From an uncultured Caryophanales bacterium (GTDB lineage Bacteria; Bacillota_I; Bacilli_A; RF39; UBA660), in assembly GCA_946414975.1 (NCBI GenBank), contig CAMKQS010000067.1, forward strand, positions 1-7,473: a stretch of DNA of 7,473 nt, given 5' to 3'. The notes beneath the pieces are model-generated. The model was not told the DNA's origin, searched no databases, and was given only the letters and a program-made list of their open reading frames with translations. Positions 5,652 to 7,473 of the stretch are shown piece by piece (within the stretch, counting starts at the first letter, position 1; every line of letters begins with the position of its first letter). Made by a program: the position numbers and the translations under genes.

Positions 5652-5668
5652 AGCTGACAAAACTGTTA
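5648..5668 (+). promoter_or_regulatory. Inverted repeat at the 5' end of the transcript, copy 2
   Basis: TAACAG (5648-5653), nine bases CTGACAAAA, CTGTTA (5663-5668). It sits at the predicted transcription start just as the copy at 2896-2916 does. The single loop difference is G to A. Confidence 0.6.
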
Positions 5669-5683
5669 TAATTTTACGAATGT

Positions 5684-5706
5684 GATATTAATAAAATGTT
5701 AATAAC
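5684..5706. promoter_or_regulatory. Operator 4: downstream copy
   Basis: GATATTAA (5684-5691) and TTAATAAC (5699-5706) around a 7-bp centre. It differs from operator 1 at two of 23 positions and starts 55 bp after operator 3, against 54 bp in the first module. It ends 20 bases before the ATG of the short leader ORF, exactly the distance seen between operator 2 and the ATPase start. Confidence 0.75.
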
Positions 5707-5726
5707 ACGGTTAAGGGGGAATAAAA

Positions 5727-5780
5727 ATGAAAGGTATAAAACGACTGAAAAAAGTTTTATTAAATAATTATCGATCGTAA
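5727..5780 (+). CDS. Short basic leader peptide ORF (17 residues)
   Basis: ATG to TAA encodes MKGIKRLKKVLLNNYRS, a strongly basic peptide with seven Lys/Arg and no acidic residue. AAGGGGG (5713-5719) lies seven bases before the ATG, a strong ribosome binding site. Its start holds the same position relative to the promoter module as the ATPase start in the first operon. A second ribosome-binding-like AAGGTGAT (5779-5786) overlaps its stop codon but is followed by no start codon within reach. It may be a regulatory leader peptide of pncA, a small functional protein, or the remnant of a lost gene. It is not similar to the N-terminus of the ATPase. Confidence 0.45.
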   Translation: MKGIKRLKKVLLNNYRS

Positions 5781-5839
5781 GGTGATAAATAATAAACAAT
5801 AAATAATAAATTAAAAATTTTAGATATGGAGGAAATAAT

Positions 5840-6436
5840 ATGAATAAAATAAAAAAATTTAAGATGTATAAAAGATGTTTAATAGTAGTAGATATGGTAA
5901 ATGGTTTTGTTCGTGAAGGAGTATTGCATGATGAGGAAATAGCAAGAATAATTCCTGAACAGATAAAATTAATTAAAGAGGCTTTAGCAAGTGAAGATAC
6001 TCTTGTTATCTTTATTAAAGATACACATAATAAAGATTCTAAAGAATTTAAAAGATTTGGGAATACTTATCACTGTTTAGAAGGTACAAAAGAAGCTGAT
6101 TTAGTAGATGAATTAATACCATTTGAAGGATTAGAAAACACAATTTCAATTGAAAAAAATTCTACAAGCTTTATGGAAGCTCCTGATTTTAGAAAGATAG
6201 TTAAAGAACTTAATAATGTAGAGGAATATGGAATTTGTGGATGTTGTACTGATATATGCGTTGTAAATGGTGCAATTGGACTTGCAAATTATAATGATCA
6301 GTGGAATAGAGATGTTACTGTAAAAGCATATAAAGATGCTATTGCAACATATGGTGAAAATATAAGGCAGAACTATATTGATGCTGCATACCTACTTATG
6401 GAACAACAAGGCATACAACTTGTAAAAAGAAAATAA
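5840..6436 (+). CDS. pncA: Nicotinamidase (isochorismatase-like cysteine hydrolase)
   Basis: The 198-residue product is a cytoplasmic hydrolase that turns nicotinamide into nicotinate and ammonia, the first step of nicotinamide salvage to NAD. The catalytic triad is visible: D18 (VVDMVNGF), K106 (SIEKNSTSF) and C140 (CTDICV). Metal-site residues D61, H63 (KDTHNK) and H78 (YHCLEGT) mark it as a nicotinamidase more than a generic isochorismatase-fold protein. Length is normal for the family. GGAGG (5828-5832), seven bases before the ATG, fixes the start. The next gene supplies the following step of the same pathway, which supports the assignment. It lies 191 bases from the predicted transcript start, behind the short leader ORF and an AT-rich stretch (5781-5820) in which I see no other feature. 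Cysteines 133, 135 and 136 crowd near the active-site C140. Confidence 0.92.
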   Translation: MNKIKKFKMYKRCLIVVDMVNGFVREGVLHDEEIARIIPEQIKLIKEALASEDTLVIFIKDTHNKDSKEFKRFGNTYHCLEGTKEADLVDELIPFEGLENTISIEKNSTSFMEAPDFRKIVKELNNVEEYGICGCCTDICVVNGAIGLANYNDQWNRDVTVKAYKDAIATYGENIRQNYIDAAYLLMEQQGIQLVKRK

Positions 6437-6472
6437 ATTTTTATAATTTGATATTAATAAATTGTTATAAAG
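6420..6472 (+). promoter_or_regulatory. Possible secondary promoter with weak operator before pncB
   Basis: TTGTAA (6420-6425, four of six) and TATAAT (6442-6447) with a 16-bp spacer overlap the end of pncA. Directly after it, 6450-6472 matches operator 4 at 19 of 23 positions, with the left arm GATATTAATAAA fully kept and the right arm degraded. It may be a decayed or weak regulator site allowing separate control of pncB. Chance similarity is possible in such AT-rich sequence. Confidence 0.4.
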
Positions 6473-6486
6473 AGAGGAGATTAATT

Positions 6487-7473
6487 ATGAATTATACGAT
6501 GATGACAGATTTTTATGAATTTACAATGGCTCAAACTTATTTTGATAAGGGTGAGATAAATAAGAAAGTATATTTTGATATATTTTATAGAAAAAATCCA
6601 TTTAATGGAGGATATGCTATAAGTGGAGGACTTGATAATATTATTAAGTTTATTAATAATTTTAAAATTACTGATAAAGATATTGAATTTTTAAGAGGTA
6701 CAAATAAATTTAGTGAAGAGTTTTTGAAATATTTAAAGAATTTAAAATTTACTGGAGATTTATATGCAGTAAAAGATGGAACAGTAATATTTCCTAATGA
6801 ACCAGTTATAACAGTTAGGGCTAATGTAATTGAAGCTCAATTGTTAGAAACTGCACTTTTATCAGAATTTAATCATGGAACATTAGTTACTACAGCTGCT
6901 AAAAGAATTACTAATGCAGCAATGGTACCAGTTATGGAATTTGGTGCAAGGCGTGCTAGGGGAAAAGAATCTGCAATTGAAGCATCTAAATATGCTTATA
7001 TTGGGGGATGTGCTGGTACATCTAATGTTTATGCAGGTATGAAATATGATATTCCTGTTATGGGAACAATGGCACATAGTATGATATGTGATGCAGATAG
7101 TGAATATGAAGCATTTTTAGATTATGCTAAGAGTAATCCATATGATTGTGTATTTTTAGTAGATACATTTGATACACTTAGAAGTGGTATTCCTAATGCT
7201 ATTAAAGTTGCTAAGGATTATTTAGTTCCAAATGGATATCCATTTAAAGGTATTAGAATAGATAGTGGAGATTTATCTTACTTAGCTAAAGAAGCTCGTA
7301 AAATGTTAGATGAAGCAGGATTTCCTGATGCTAAAATTTGTGTATCTAATGGACTTACTGAAAAAGCTATTATAAATTTAATTAAGGAAGGTGCTCCTAT
7401 TGATTCAATTGGCGCTGGAGATAATATTGCTGCATCTAAAGAACGTGTAGGTGGAGTATATAAATTAGTAGCT
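6487..7473 (+). CDS. pncB: Nicotinate phosphoribosyltransferase (3' end missing)
   Basis: The frame is open for 329 codons to the window edge; complete enzymes of this group have about 480 residues. It joins nicotinate to PRPP, with ATP hydrolysis, to give nicotinate mononucleotide, the step after nicotinamidase. Recognised blocks: N-terminal MMTDFYEFTMAQTYF (5-19), FYRKNPFNGGYAISGGL (33-49), EFGARRARG (152-160), YIGGCAGTSN (171-180), GTMAHSM with the histidine expected to be phosphorylated at H197, LVDTFDT (224-230), IRIDSGDLSYLAKEARKMLDEAGF (256-279), IGAGDNI (308-314) and GGVYKLVA at the edge. The start follows AGAGGAG, with eight bases to the ATG. It lies 50 bp after pncA with no terminator, so co-transcription is likely, with a possible extra promoter in the gap. 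Confidence 0.95.
   Translation, partial: MNYTMMTDFYEFTMAQTYFDKGEINKKVYFDIFYRKNPFNGGYAISGGLDNIIKFINNFKITDKDIEFLRGTNKFSEEFLKYLKNLKFTGDLYAVKDGTVIFPNEPVITVRANVIEAQLLETALLSEFNHGTLVTTAAKRITNAAMVPVMEFGARRARGKESAIEASKYAYIGGCAGTSNVYAGMKYDIPVMGTMAHSMICDADSEYEAFLDYAKSNPYDCVFLVDTFDTLRSGIPNAIKVAKDYLVPNGYPFKGIRIDSGDLSYLAKEARKMLDEAGFPDAKICVSNGLTEKAIINLIKEGAPIDSIGAGDNIAASKERVGGVYKLVA

Larger units (their letters stand above)
5629..5676 (+). repeat. 48-bp promoter-region direct repeat, copy 2
   Basis: Second copy of the block at 2877-2924, 45 of 48 bases identical. Similarity falls off on both sides: the spacer left of the operator differs between copies, and the stretch before the downstream operator differs in sequence while keeping its length to within one base. 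Confidence 0.9.

Noticed and set aside
5840..6436. Assignment as generic isochorismatase
   Set aside because: The metal-site D61/H63/H78 pattern and the adjacent nicotinate phosphoribosyltransferase favour nicotinamidase.
6883..7077. Minus-strand open frame opposite pncB, rich in Cys, His and Ser
   Set aside because: The Cys/His richness is the reverse reading of Ala/Met-rich pncB codons; pncB itself is strongly supported here.

Overview
The window comes from a very AT-rich, low-GC Gram-positive bacterium (Firmicutes/Bacilli-type). Evidence for this: consensus TTGACA/TATAAT promoters with 17-bp spacers, strong AGGAGGTGAT-type ribosome binding sites, AGA-dominated arginine codons, and TGA used as a stop (end of the gene at 4724-5605), so the genetic code is the standard bacterial one. 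The species cannot be fixed from the sequence alone. Several genes (a small four-cysteine protein and a CobS-like ATPase with a vWA-like partner) look like types carried by phages, so the middle of the window may be phage-derived or otherwise mobile cargo on a chromosome.

Layout. 1-1174 (minus): 5' part of an ABC exporter half-transporter, cut by the window edge. 1175-1554: a divergent intergenic region holding a probable ~105-nt structured RNA with its own extended -10 promoter and terminator, then the map promoter and an AT palindrome in the map leader. 1555-2307: methionine aminopeptidase. 2370-2831: small cysteine-motif protein with its own promoter and terminator. 2862-5605: a two-gene operon encoding a CobS/MoxR-like AAA+ ATPase with an unusual N-terminal domain resembling a class-II glutamine amidotransferase that lacks the catalytic cysteine, and a partner with a probable degenerate vWA domain. 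5614-7473: a second operon with a 17-codon leader ORF, nicotinamidase (pncA) and nicotinate phosphoribosyltransferase (pncB, cut by the window edge), the two-step nicotinamide salvage route to NAD.

The most striking feature is regulatory. The ATPase operon and the NAD-salvage operon start with almost the same promoter module: perfect TTGACA-N17-TATAAT, an inverted repeat GTTATTAA-N7-TTAATAAC wrapped around the -10 box, a second inverted repeat TAACAG-N9-CTGTTA at the expected transcript start, and a second operator copy 54-55 bp downstream. In both cases the first start codon lies 21 bp after the end of that second operator. A weaker copy precedes pncB. This indicates one regulator controlling both the ATPase/vWA pair and nicotinamide salvage, and suggests, as inference, that the uncharacterised pair works in or responds to NAD metabolism. 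The regulator gene is not in this window.
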